From Diplosphaera chodatii (lineage: Eukaryota; Chlorophyta; Trebouxiophyceae; Prasiolales; Stichococcaceae), in contig JAALGY010000015.1 of NCBI GenBank assembly GCA_032358165.1, positions 1,426,001 through 1,490,000 of the forward strand: 64,000 bases of DNA, written 5' to 3'. The notes under the pieces were generated by a model, which saw only the letters and a program-made list of their open reading frames with translations, was not told where the DNA came from and made no database searches. The translations under genes were made by a program, and so were the position numbers. The number at the start of each line of letters is the position of its first letter. Position 1 is the first letter of the stretch. Below, piece after piece: positions 35,607 through 48,308 of this stretch.

Positions 35607-36148
35607 AAGCAAGCTGCATGCTCTCGCTGCCAGGCGCCCTGATTGGCGGTGCATGGCAATCTATGTCTGGCAACTGAAGCAGAATGTTCAAGCAGCTGTT
35701 GATCCTCTGGGCGACCGAAGAATAGGATGAGTTGGCCGAGACGCTCGCGGAATGAGCAGTGCAAACATCGAATGTGCAACATGCGCGAGAGATGGTCGCA
35801 TGCATTTATTATATAATCTCACATGCATGTTGCACACCCTGAACATAGCAACGACTTACACGCCGTGCGTTGGCCGTGATGATACTATGTTTGCGTAACA
35901 CCCACAGCACGTTGCTCCGCTTGTTTACCAACAGCTGCGCATGGTGTGACGGCAGTCGGGCTTTGGCCGATGTTGGATAGGCACACCGGCTGCACAAGCT
36001 GATTATCGATGCCAAACAAGGTGTCGTCCGTGAAGTGCGTTATCAATAAGCTTTGTGATGACGCTGAAGCGTCAGACGTGACGGATTTGAACGGGTGGCA
36101 AGCAGAGGTTTTGACTGGGCAGCGGTAGCCGCCGGCTGCGTCGTCACA
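35607..36148. promoter_or_regulatory. divergent promoter region, frataxin / BOP1
   Basis: About 542 bases between divergent starts. Its BOP1-proximal end carries a cluster of TGACG elements; the rest shows nothing recognisable. Confidence 0.4.
36059..36083 (+). promoter_or_regulatory. cluster of three TGACG elements, two as an inverted repeat
   Basis: TGACG at 36059-36063, its complement CGTCA at 36070-36074, and another TGACG at 36079-36083 lie about 66-90 bases before the BOP1 start. The first two form the palindrome TGACGCTGAAGCGTCA. TGACG is the core bound by plant TGA-type bZIP factors, so a bZIP or stress-responsive site is plausible but unproven. Confidence 0.4.
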
Positions 36149-39100
36149 ATGGGCAAGCGCAGCTCGGCTGGCAAACCGCTGAGCGCACGCAAACCGCCAG
36201 AACCGCAGCAGGAGCATCGGCAAGACTCTGACGCGGAGCTCCGCGAGCCAGGCCTGTTGGACTCGGCTGCACTCGATGCCGCGGATGAATCTGAGTCTGA
36301 TGAGGAGGTTGAGGCAGGCACTGGCTCAGACTCCGACGACAGCGGCAGCCCAGCACCCGAAGACTTTGCTTCGGGCTCAGACGACGAGGAGGACTCAAAC
36401 GCGGACACAGACGATGAGCTGGATGCCGCGGTTCTGGAGTATGCAGATGCCGCCGCAGCAGCCACTGCAGCAGATCAGCCAGGCATTCCTCACGCACCAG
36501 GAACCACGTGAGCAAACTTGCCGTGCCCCTCTGGCATCTAAGCACGTCCGTCTGACTGACTCCTCGGCAGCATTGGGAGCAGACTCAAACCAGCATGTGT
36601 GGGCAGTGATGGACGTGCCAAGCCGGCGCCTGCCTCTCACTGTGCCGAGCACGTCCTCAACCAAGCGTACCGTCTTCAGGCTCAAACCTGGGGAGGTTGA
36701 TGCACCTGCCGCCGCAGCGCCAGGGGCACCTGGTGGCCAGCAGGACCAGGAAGACGCAGCCAGCAGCTCCTCAGATGATGAGGAGCGGCCAAACTGCAAC
36801 ACAGGTGGGTGGCTGCTGGTGCTGTTTGCTGGCATGCAGGCTGTTCATATTGCATGCAGTCAGATCGTGTCTACTTGCGAGGTTGCAGGTGCTGCACTAT
36901 AACTGGCATGCCTTGGCGCTAAGCTGTGCACTTTGATGCATCAATCGCCAGGGATGGTGTTTTGTCATGATGTACAGTTGGGGATGTGCCGCTGGAGTGG
37001 TATAAGGACGAGGAGCACATCGGCTACGACAAGGCAGGCAGCCGCATCATCAAGCAGGGCAAGTCCGACAAGCTGGACTCCCTGCTGGCGCGCAATGATG
37101 CTTCCCAGGTGCACTGTGGCGCTTTGCGCAACCCTCGACTTGATGAGCCAGCGGGCCTCTTGCACCAGCAGAAATGTGCAGGCTAGCAGCACCTGGGCCA
37201 GGCTGACTGGTGGTGTTCAACGTACACGTGAAGCACCAAGCCACATGCACCTGCTGCTGCAGTGGCGCACGGTGTATGATGAGTACAATGACGAGGAGGT
37301 GACGCTGACAAAGGAGGAGATGCAGATGATCCAGCGCATCCGTGCGGGCCAGTTCCCACATGTTGAGGTGCGGCCCAGCACGCCTGCAGAGGCTCATGAG
37401 CATGCTGCATGGAGTGGTAGTGTAAAAGCTCAGGCAGGTATGGAGGTGCTGGAGCAGGTGGATCATGCTGCATGTGCTGTTTGGTAACACTTGCCTTGGA
37501 AGGAACTCTGACATGCCCGAGGAGACAGCGACATCTAGACAATGTGGTTGTCAAGGCTGCCTGGTCGTCGAACTCCGTCATTTTGGTTCATGACTCAGGT
37601 GAACCCCTATGAGCCGGAGGTGGACTGGTTCACACGGGATGTGGAGCTGCACCCCCTGTCCAGCATGCCGGAGCCCAAGCGGCGCTTCCAGCCCTCCAAA
37701 TGGGAGGAGAAAAAGTGCGTGCTGCTGCCGTAGCATTTTCAGACACGTGGTTGCATGGCATTGTGCTAGGGGCTAGCTCAGCAGTAGGGCTCTACTGCGC
37801 CAATTTCTGATTCTAACATATCTCGCGTTCCAGCACGCTGGCAAGCAGTGCGCTGATGTGACTGCCACGATGTTACAGGATCGTGAAGCTGGTGCGGGCG
37901 CTGCGCAAGGGCTGGATCAAGCGCGACCGGCAGGTTGCGCCACAGGAGCCTGCCACCTACCTGATGTGGGATGACGACCTGCAGACCGAGGACAAGACCC
38001 TGGCCGGTAGGCTACCCATAGATCACTGTTCACGAGCACCTCCTATGTTGCTTTGCCAGCACCTCCCTGTGCTCACGCCAAGTCAGGTCGTCACAGGGCT
38101 CCGTAACTGCAGGGTACATGAAAAGCATGCTTGCAGAAAAGCTTTGACGGAAATCTGTAGGTCTCACCCGCATCGCGGCGCCAAAGCCAAAGCTGCCGGG
38201 CCACGAGGCGTCCTACAACCCGCCAAAGGAGTACCTTCCCACAGAGGTGGCCCCCATGCTGTTGAGCGGAGAGCTGCGAATCACACGCATGTCAAGCGAC
38301 GACATCATGCGTTCTGGCATCATGTACAGCGCAGCGACGACTTCAAGCTTCATCTATGACGACTGTCACTGTGCTGCAGGAGGAGAAGGCGGAGTTCGAG
38401 CAGGCGGACGAGGGGGACCGCCCCGACTTTGTGTCGACGGCATTCCCCTCCCTGCGCCTGGTGCCCGCCTACGCTTCCTTCATCAAGGAGCGCTTCGAGC
38501 GGTGCGCACACGACCCACTGAGTCGCTGGGCCTCTTGCATGTGTATGGTTCAGGTGGTGGAAGCATGTGAGTGTTCACCCCTGTTTGTGCCACCGCCGTC
38601 TGTCTGACGATTGCCCTCCCAGTACGGTTGCAACACCTCGCCCTGGCGGCAAATGGCAGGTGTCTGGACCTGTACCTGTGCCCGCGGGTGCGGCAGCGCC
38701 GCGTGCACATCGACGACCCCAAGTCGCTGCTGCCCTCGCTGCCCAAGCCGCGCGACCTGCAGCCCTTCCCAACGCGCCTCGCCAAGCGGTTCACAGGCCA
38801 CACCGCACACGTGCGCAGCAAAGCGAATGTTGTGCCGCGCCTTGGCGCAGTCCATGATCAGTGGCCTGCTGCTGTGGCAGCAGGTGCAGAGGCTGCCACC
38901 GCGTGGCTGGTCATGCAGCCGACAAGGGGTCTGATTAGAACTGCGAAACTCAACACCTTGGCTGATGATTGCAGGTCACCAGCGTGGCAGTCGACAGCAG
39001 CGGGCAGTGGCTGGCGTCAGCATCGCGCGATGGCACAGCCCGGGTGTGGCAAGTCGCCACCGGGCGCTGCATGCAGACCTGGCAGCTGGGCAGCGGCGGG

Positions 39101-40917
39101 CTTGCGGTGGCGTGGTGCCCTGACCGAGCAGTGCGCATCGTCTCAGCGGTCACACGGGACCGTGCGGTGCTGCTGCCCTTTGGTGCGAACCCAGCTCTGC
39201 TCATCTGCCGTGTCGTCAGCTCTGCATACCTGATCATATCGGCAAGGATCTCTTGTCCAGCTTGCCATTGTGGCGCAAAAGCTGATGCATGCAACTGGTG
39301 ATCGCATCCAGTCATTCACATTATGCTGCGTGCGTGCACGCCTGGCTGTGCCAACTCGCCGACTCCCACGCCACAGATACTGGGGAAGCAGAGCTGGACG
39401 AAGCGACAGCAGGTGCACTGAAGCTGCCGGACAGCAGCCGTGAGGCAGGGGTCGGAGGCGTGACGTGGGCGTCCCGCCCCGACGGCGGCCTGGACCTGGT
39501 GCGCCTAGCAACTCAGCTGTGGGCACCCCTATTGTCTATTGTCTCCCAGAAGCGACTATCTGACTGAAATAGTCAACAGTGCGCTGCATGCCTGCTTCAT
39601 CGTCCTTATGGCATGACATGCTGTGGTCGCAGGTTCACAAACAGGCGCTGGCCTCGATCGCGTGGCATGCGCGCGGCGACTACTTTGCAACAGTCGCGCC
39701 TGCTGGCAACACGCAGGTGTGCTGGACGTTCCTGTCTTATTCTGGTCATGTTGCAGGCAGACATCGTGTTGGCGCCGAGACTGCCAAGGTTGTATATAAT
39801 TCTAAGCCTCAAATGAGGAACTGCATGTGCATGGTCGCAGGCCGTGATGGTGCACCAGCTGTCGAAAAAGGCGACACAAAACCCCTTCCGCAAGAACAAG
39901 GGCCGCGTTGTGCGCGTGCTGTTCCACCCCAGCCAGGTGAAAGTCTTTCACTGCGCTTGATCGACATGCGCCAATCAGTTGCCTGTCAGGTCCGGTCCGG
40001 TCCTCTGTTAGAGGGTGATGTAACGCCTCCTGACGTGCTGTCGCCCTGACCCTGACATGAAATCGACCCAGCTTCATCAAGTAGTTGCCACTGCAACTGT
40101 TCCCACTCTGCGTTTCCCCTCTGCAGCCACTGTTCTTTGTCGCCAGCCAAAACCACGTGCGCGTGTACAACCTGGTGAAGCAGCAGCTGGTGCGGAAGCT
40201 GCTGGGCGGCGCTGGCCGCTTCACCAGCCTCGCGCTGCACCCCACCGGCGACCACGTGCTCACTGGTCTGCTCCCCATCCCGCTGGCTACTGCCCCAAAC
40301 CTGTTTCGTTCGGCCTGCTACTGTCTGCACGGCACCTTGGGCGGCCGCCAACCATCATGCCACTCTTTAGTGCCTGATTGTCGTTACACGGCTGCTACAG
40401 TCCACTGCTATAACAAAGTGGTATCGGACTCCTGCAGGCGGGGAGGACAAGCGGGTGGCGTGGTACGACACGGAGCTGTCTACCAAGCCGTACCGCGCCC
40501 TGCGCTACCATCAGGGTGCCGTGCGGGCGGTGGCCTACCACCGCTCCTACCCACTCTTCGCCTCTGCCAGCGATGATGGTTCTGTGCACGTGTTCCATGG
40601 GATGGTGTACCAGGTGCGACCAGCGTGCTTGTACGTTATTGGAGACTGGAGCAGGAATTGTGGGGTGCTCGTAATCAGTATGTCATTACAAGGTAAGCGT
40701 CTTCAAAGTCCTGCGGTAGCTGCTCAGGGATGGGCTGACATAGTTGCCTGCTGCACCGCAGGATTTGATGACCAACCCACTGATCGTTCCAGTAAAGAGC
40801 CTGCGAGGCCACAGCATCATCGACTTTCAGGGTGTGCTGGATGTTGCATTCCACCCCTCGCAGCCGTGGCTCTTCACAGGCGGCGCAGACACAAATATCT
40901 TCCTTTTCACCGATTAG
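36149..40917 (+). CDS. BOP1: ribosome biogenesis protein BOP1/ERB1 (WD40)
   Basis: BOP1 is the scaffold of the PeBoW complex (PES1-BOP1-WDR12) needed for 27S/32S pre-rRNA processing and 60S maturation. ATG 36149 ([15 protein letters not shown]) begins a long acidic region. The conserved BOP1NT block follows: [146 protein letters not shown] and [20 protein letters not shown]40 repeats follow ([87 protein letters not shown]), ending with [20 protein letters not shown] and LFTD, TAG at 40915-40917. Many GT-AG introns. Confidence 0.96.
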
Positions 40918-41029
40918 TCCTACCCTTTTCTGACATCTGCAAGGACCTCGATTGCTAAAGGTCGAGCTGCTTCAATCAGCATCACTGAGTCGTACTTCAT
41001 GTGCTGCAAGGCTAGTCGAGCTACGCTGA

Positions 41030-42812
41030 TTATCCTGGATGGCCCTCTCGTTGCAATGCCTCCAGCACTGCATCGATTTGGTACACGAACCAGTCTGCTG
41101 CTTCTGCCACATTATTCCGTGCCACGGTGCCACCATACCTGCAATCAAGGCGAATCCTCGACCACCAAACGCTCGACGCACATATCCTTGGCAAATGCAG
41201 ACCTTCATGTGATGTTGTCGGATGTCACTGCTCGAAGCAAGCGCGCACCCAATGAACAGATCTGCGCCGCCAGGCTGCCTCGCCTCCAGGTCTGTGGCTC
41301 CATCGCCGATCATCACCAGTGACGACAAGCCGTGCTTCGCCTGCATGCATGCGCTTCCCGGGCCTTGGCACCGCACGAGAGCAGGCGATGATGCGTCGGA
41401 CCATAATGCAGAATGAGACGCACCAGGTGCTGCGTCACACCTTTATGTGCTTCACAGCCGCAGCCTTGCCGCCGCTCTTGGATGTGAACTCTTCACTGTC
41501 AAAGCCTGCATAGCTGCCATCGTCCTGTGGCCACGATATGTTCCATGAGCCCACATGCCTAAGCATGGCACCAGAGTGTCACGATGGGCTTGATGCACTG
41601 CAGGCGGCCACTACACCTGGTACAGGATTGTGTTGGCGTACACATGGTCCAGCGGGATGCCTAGCATCTCAGCAATGGGGTTGATGATGGGCCGGAATCC
41701 TCCAGAAACCAGGAAAACACCTTTCTGTAGCTCCTGCAACCGCTGCACCAGCTCCGGAATGCCTGGGGTTGATGCATGCAGGTTAGCCCGTCACAGCCAG
41801 TGGTCCATGAGCGCATCGTCCTACAGACTGATCACAGCATCGTGCCGCAACAGCAACTGATGCAAGGCTCTGCAGACGACAAACGTTCAGACGTCACACG
41901 TGACAACTGCTGCACGTCTGCCACCTACAGAAGCCGCATGGGCATAGTGTCCCAACGCCTACCTGGGCTGAGTCGGGGTGGGTGATCTGCTAGGAATGCC
42001 TCTACAGTCGCCTGTGACACATTGATGAGCTCCAGTCGCGCCTGCAGCGCCTCCTGAAAGCTCATTGTACCTCCCATTGCGCTGCAATGGCGATGGAGCT
42101 GATGTCATGTTGATATGGCGTAGAAGGAAGCCTCGTGCTGGCCGCAGCAGGAACTTGCTTTGAGCAGTACACACCTCTTCGTGAGGGCTGCGACTGCTGT
42201 GCCAGCGCCAACATATGCAGCCAGTTCATCGATCGATTCATCCTCGCACCTGAGCAAGCGCACAGTGAGGACCTTACATGCTGTGCGTGCACGACGTCCT
42301 GCGGCCGGATGTTTTGCTATGTGATACCGCAAAAACTCGAGGGCGACATACTTACAGGGTGCTGTCAACATCGAAAGCCACTGCATCAGTGTCCCGCAGC
42401 ATGCGCAGGACAGCATCTGATGGTTGCAGTCGCGCCCCTGAGTGCAGCATTGGAGTCAGGCCCCGCGAAAGATTTCCTACCACACACCATCGATCAAGAA
42501 CGACGTCAATGACCAGCGAATTAGTGCATCAGGCTGATCACCTGGCGGCGCCACTGGCTGACCTGGAGCCATTGCTGTTGATCTCATGGCCAACTGAGGC
42601 ACATGTCTACGTACATGTGCACGACGATACACTGATAAGCCCGTGCAAGGAGCTGGCCTAGGTAGTGCGCCCGTCAGAGGCATGTTCAGACTGGAGCTCC
42701 GTGCTCCGCAACAGCACACACTGCCTGCACTGTCAAAATTTCGGATCACGGTTCGAGCGGCGGATCGGCGCAAGCCCCAGCTTGTAAACACACCTAGCGA
42801 CCCGTGCAACAT
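41030..42812 (-). CDS. PSP: phosphoserine phosphatase, plastid-targeted (HAD family)
   Basis: PSP hydrolyses 3-phosphoserine to serine, the last step of the phosphorylated pathway in plastids. ATG 42812 opens an Arg/Ser/Ala-rich transit-like leader (MLHGSLGVFTSWGLRRSAAR). The enzyme shows VLRMLRDTDAVAFDVDSTL with the HAD motif I aspartates, CEDESIDELAAYVGAG, MSFQEALQARLELINVSQ, FLADHPPRLSPG, the Ser of motif II in KGVFLVSGGFRPIINPIAEM, then LGIPLDHVYANTIL. Next come DDGSYAGFDSEEFTSKSGGK with motif III Lys and VMIGDGATDLEARQPGGADL with motif IV, and a tail ending WFVYQIDAVLEALQREGHPG. TAA lies at 41030-41032. All catalytic residues are present. The gene is convergent with BOP1 and divergent from ISA3. 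Confidence 0.95.
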
Positions 42813-43141
42813 GCCGTGCTTGCATCTCCAAAGTGAAGTGCGAAATTGCGAATGTATATTGCAAATTTGCCCGTACCCCGTACAGTTGCCAGCATGCGGT
42901 CACCTCAAACACAGCATGCTCACCGTAAGGTTTGCAGCATGCGTTGACAGATCTGCGATCAGGATCGTGCTGGTGTCTATCACAGCCGCTTAAAGCCAGC
43001 CTTTCCGAAACCTTGAGCCAAATCATTTCAAGCCCTGTCGAGGCTTGATCTGGCATTCTGTAGGCTTCCAATTGTACGGTCGGTGCAACATCCAATGCCC
43101 CTCGCAGCATAGCGCGTCGGAGAGACGAGGCTACGATCGGC
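42813..43141. promoter_or_regulatory. divergent promoter region, PSP / ISA3
   Basis: About 329 bases separate two plastid-protein genes read in opposite directions. No specific element was identified. Confidence 0.35.
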
Positions 43142-46100
43142 ATGGGTAGCTTTGTGGTGTCTCCCACCTCGTGCCCCCTGAATAACGCCAGGCGGCACCT
43201 TGCTGTCGCGTCGCTCCTGCCTGGAGATCACACAAGACAGGTAGGAGCAGACGTGTACTCGTACGTGTGCGTCCTGAGTGTCACGTATCGCTTGCAACAC
43301 ACAGCTGTGCCACGCAGGTGCTGCAGAGGCATAAAAGCAGCCATCAGAAGCGGATGGCTGCGCTTCAGCCTGTAGAGTGCTCCACTGGAACACGCAGAGG
43401 GGAGCCCTTGCGAGCAGTTGCCTCTCCGGCGAGTGAGGCAGTGGGCAGTTTCACCGTAAAGCCAGGTATGCTGCTGCATTGCAGCAGTGCTCTCCACTAC
43501 ACAGCTGACAGAGTGAGTGGTGAGTGCGGCTTCCAAGTATGTGAACTAGGGAATGCCGAGCCGCTGGGGGCATCGGACGCGGGCAGCGGCGTCAACTTTG
43601 CTGTGTACGCGCCGGCTGCGTCGTCAGTGCACCTGTGCCTGTTTGACGCTGCGGCCTCTCCTCTTGACAAGGTGCACCGGTTGGTGGCTGTTTCTTGCAG
43701 CGACTCCCGCCACAGGCTGTCTCCCGTGATGCGAGCTGCATATGACTGAGCTCTGAAGTGCAAGGTCAGGCTGCTGGCTACCTGCAGGTGGCGATGCACA
43801 ACGAGGGGGGTGTTTGGACTGCCCTCGTCGGCAAGCTGCCCAAGAAAGGCATCCTGTATGCCTACTGCGTGGAGGGGCCTGGTGGCTGGGACACCGGCTA
43901 CAGGCGGGTGGACATGCAGCGTGTGGAGCATGGAGACCAGAATTGTGTACAGCAGAGGGCGGCCTGTGCATGTGCAGCGCATAGTAGCATTGCATCGTCA
44001 GCAGCTGATGGGCATCCACACCAGCTATCGCAGTGTATCCGGTGGGCAACGGCAGCATTGTGCATGTGCAAACCGTAGGTGGAGCCCTGACAGGCTGCTG
44101 CTCGATCCGTACGCCCGGCATGTGACCAGCCGGCAACGGTGGGCTACACGTGACGAGGCAGAGCAATATAAGCCAGACGTGAGCATCCGGTGTTGGCAGG
44201 ATTGCAGTGTGGTACACACAAAGTGTACACAGCTGGGTACTGTGGTGAACTCTGCAACGCTGCTGATGATTGTGGACGTAGTGTTCATGTGCAGCTGGGC
44301 AGCCAGTTCTTTGGCACCTTTGACTTCACAGCGAAGCCATTCAACTGGGGCAGGGGGTACAAGCGACCAGAGGTGGGGCAGACATTCATGTCTGCATCAA
44401 CCCTGCTGCAGACATAGCCACTCGACAGGCAGCTGAAGGAGTGTGCGGCGTGCAGGTCGGGGCTGGAGAGCTGATTGTCTACGAGGTGCCGCTGCGGACT
44501 TTCACCGCACATCCGAACAGCAATGTCGGAGCTGGCAAGCAAGGAACATTTCTGGGGTTCCTCGATAAGGTCAGCTGCCTGCATGTTGTCACAGACAGCA
44601 TAAGCTGTGGCAGCGCAGCAGCAAACAAGCAAGCTGTATTGCACGATGGGCACCTGGCAAGCGAGTGAGCATCGCTTGTTGGCAGATACCGCACCTAGTG
44701 GAGCTGGGTGTGACGGCGGTGGAGATCTTGCCGGTGTTCGAGTACGACGAGCTAGAATTTCAGAGGTCGCCCAACCCCAGGGTGCTGATCTGCAACCTGT
44801 CCAGACTCTGCGCGACTTGTTGCGCACCTGCGGCATCAATCACCCTCAAGCATCCGGGCTTCGCAGCTCCAGCTTCAGCAAGTGTGGCTGCGGAAAAAAC
44901 CCCAAGACTGACATGCCTGTCATCGCTTGGCAATGCAGGACCACATGGTGAACGTGTGGGGCTACTCTCATATCAATTTCTTTGCACCAATGGCCAGATT
45001 TGCAGCCAATGGTGGCGGCACATTTGCCGCTGGCCGAGAGTTCAAGCAGCTGGTCAAGGCACTGCATGCAGCGGGCATCCAGGTCATCCTGGACGTGGTG
45101 TACAACCACACAAACGAAGGTGAACAATGGCTCACTGAGAATATGAGCCTGCTTGCTGCTTCTGATGACACTGACAGTGCAGGATCCTCCATAAATGTTT
45201 GGTCGTGTGCATTCCTGATGTGGCAAAGACGCACAGCCATGTCTCGATGCCACCTTCACCTTACATGTCACACAATACAGTGCATGCTTTGCAGGTGGCG
45301 ATGACGACCCGTATGTGACATCCTTCAGGGGCCTGGACTGCCCCACGTACTACATGACAGACACAGAGCAGTATGTGCAGCTGCTCAACTACAGCGGCTG
45401 CGGCAACACCACCAACGCGAACCATCCCGTCATGCAGCAGCTCATCATGGACTCGCTGCGCATGTGGGTGCCCACCTGATCCATCATACCCTTCATACCT
45501 GGAGCTGCAAATGATTGTCGACGGCAGCAGGGGCACGCAGTGGCAGGGCAGGTGTGCTGAGCGGTAAGCTTGGATCGACAATCTTGCAGGTGGGTGGAGG
45601 AGTATCATGTTGACGGCTTTCGGTTCGACCTCGCATCGGTGATGTGCCGCGACGGCAAGGGCCAGCCGCTGGCTGCGCCGCCCATCGTGCGCGCCATCGC
45701 CAAGGACCCCGTCCTCAGCAAGGTTCGCCCATAGCACCCTTGCGCTCTGGCTCACCTGCAGCTCCGCCATAGGCAAGTGCCGTGACCGCGTGTGTTGGGC
45801 GCGGCCGGCATTGGTGCTGAGGCTGCAGGGTACAGCAAGCACAGCATTCCTAGACCCTTGCATGCCTACTGGCTTGCTGTGAAAGCAGACCAGCAGTGCA
45901 GCGACAGCGTGCACGCAGCGCAGGTGCACCTGCTGGCGGAGCCGTGGGATTGCGGCATGTACCAGGTCGGCACCTTCCCCAACTGGGACACCTGGGGCGA
46001 GTGGAATGGCAAGTTCCGTGACGACCTGCGGTGCGTGACTTCAGCCTCTCACCACCCTGCCGTACACTGGTGAATGCTCCAAAGGCTGGTAATGATGCGT

Positions 46101-47988
46101 CTGGTTGACCCTACCATGCACATTGCAGGAAGTTCATCAAGGGCGATGCGGGTATGAAGCGTGCAGTCGCCACTCGCATCGCCGGCTCGGCAGACCTGTA
46201 CCAGACCAACAACAGGTGTGTGTCCTAGTCTGTGGTAGGAATGCTGTGCAAAGAATCGGAGAGTGTATGCCTGTGCAACGCTGCATCGTGACCAGCGGTG
46301 CTTCCGGGCTGATGCCCCCACCGCGTGCTTTGCAGGCGGCCAGATCAGTGCATCAATTTCATTGTGGCACACGATGGCTTCACGCTGCATGACCTGGTGG
46401 CATACAACGAGAAGCACAACGACGCCAACGGCGAGGGCAACCGCGACGGCAGCAATGACAACTTCTCATGGAACTGGTGAGCACTTAGCAGCTGCAGGGT
46501 GCCTCGGCAGCGGTCCCCGGCCTGTCGCCTGATGCTGAGCTGGCGCATGGCAAGCTGCTCCGCTGCCGGCAACCGTCTGCCCCCCGCTGCGCATGGATGA
46601 CCTGGGTTATACCACCACATTCGCGCTCTACAGTGGTGTGGAGGGCGCCACGGAGGACCAGGCGGTGGCGGCGCTGCGGGGCCGGCAGATGCGCAACTTC
46701 ATGGTGGCGCTCCTGGTGTCGCAGGGCACGCCCATGGTGCTTGCAGGTGGCCTGAGCCACTGCGAGCCCGCTGTGCTGACCTTTGTATGCTATACATCTT
46801 CTTCATTGCACCTTGTGCAGGTAGCACCCATACTGCCATACTGCCGTTCAGCAGCAACAGAACAACACTGAGCTGCGGAAGCAGCGTCCGCATGTCCATT
46901 AGATGGGATGTGCACATCCGCAGGTGATGAGTATGCCGCAACGCGGAGTGGTAATAACAACTGGTATGGCCATGACAACGAAATGACATGGTTCGACTGG
47001 GACGCAGTGGATGGGCAGCGAGATGGCTTCTTCCGTTTCTACAGGTGGGCGGAGACATTGACTGTCGTATTGAAGGCACAGGCTCAAAAAGTAACTAAGA
47101 ATATTGGCCGGCTGCACACACTGCAATCTACTGCGCTATCAGCCTGAGAGCGATGCCACTCTCAGCAAAACGCAAAAAAAGCAACATTGCAGCAGAAATT
47201 AAGCTGAGTCCAATCACTCGTGATGCAGCCACATGCTCAAGTGGCGGCGAGAGTGCCCTCTGCTGGGGCGCGACACCTTCATGTCAGAGCAGGACATCAC
47301 CTGGTGGGAGTCCAACTGGGACGACGAGGAGTCTCGCTTCCTGGCCTTCTCCCTGCACGACTGGTGCGCTGCATGTTCGCACTATGCACGCACATGGTCA
47401 AGACACAAGCGTCAGCAATCATTGTCAGCAATGCTCTTCAGCTGGAGGTATGCTGAATGGCAGTGCGTTGCACTACTTCGAGACAGCTTCACTTGGTGCA
47501 ATATAGATGCAGTCCAGGCTGAGCAGGCCACATACAAAAAGGTAGTGCGCTTTTGCTTGCACGAGTGGAGCCAGTCGTGCAAAGCCATGTGACCGAGACT
47601 GGCATGTGTTTGGCTGCAGCGGGCAAGGCGGGGGTGACGTGTATGTCGCGTTCAATGCACATCACTTTGCAGTACAAGCCGACCTCCCGCCTCCGATGCC
47701 GGGTCACAAGTGGGCGCGGCTGGTCGACACCAACCTTGCACCGCCAAAGGTGGTCTGTACGTGTCAGAGTGGCAACCCAGTCATTCATCGACCAACTGGA
47801 GGCTGCTTTCACACGTGTCTCCACGTACAAGCCTGCAGGATTGTATTCTGACAAAACACATGGGCACCAATTATGCATACAACTGTGGCGTGCAGGACTT
47901 CACACCAGGCGGCAACAGCGGCGTCACAACGCCTCAGTACGACATGCAGCCGTACTCGTCCATCGTGCTGGTGTCAAGGCCAGCATGA
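43142..47988 (+). CDS. ISA3: isoamylase-type starch debranching enzyme, ISA3-like
   Basis: A GH13 glucan alpha-1,6-debranching enzyme of the plastid; ISA3 acts mainly in starch breakdown. ATG 43142 ([20 protein letters not shown]) and the next exon ([20 protein letters not shown]) make a transit peptide. Then come the CBM48-like start ([20 protein letters not shown]), [21 protein letters not shown] and the catalytic barrel: [57 protein letters not shown], nucleophile [10 protein letters not shown], acid/base [30 protein letters not shown], and [20 protein letters not shown]. The C-terminus ([55 protein letters not shown]) matches plant ISA3 better than ISA1 or ISA2. TGA is at 47986-47988. Both carboxylates and the third Asp are intact, so it should be active. 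About twenty short exons. Confidence 0.94.
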
Positions 47989-48308
47989 AAGGCCAGAATG
48001 ATCGACTGCAGCATTGGCACTGGGGCGACATGTGGATTGACATATCCGTTATGACTTGCCGGCTCAATTGCAGCCGGATGCACATAGTTCGTCCTGGTCA
48101 ATGTAGCCACGATGACCTTTTGCAGCGGGTTGTTGCAGTAAATGCGCGTGCTGTGTCGCTTGCAAGGGCACTCAGACCTCTGGAAGTGTGCTTTCAGTGT
48201 GACCTTCCAATACACTTGTTGATCTTGGCAGTCTGAATCAGACTGCAACATTCAACACCGCCCCATGTTGTTGCAGTCCAGCAACCCGCACACTGATCAA
48301 GCACAGGG
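47989..48308. other. convergent 3' junction, ISA3 / palmitoyltransferase
   Basis: About 320 bases between two stop codons. No canonical TGTAA was seen for either gene and no other feature. Confidence 0.35.
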
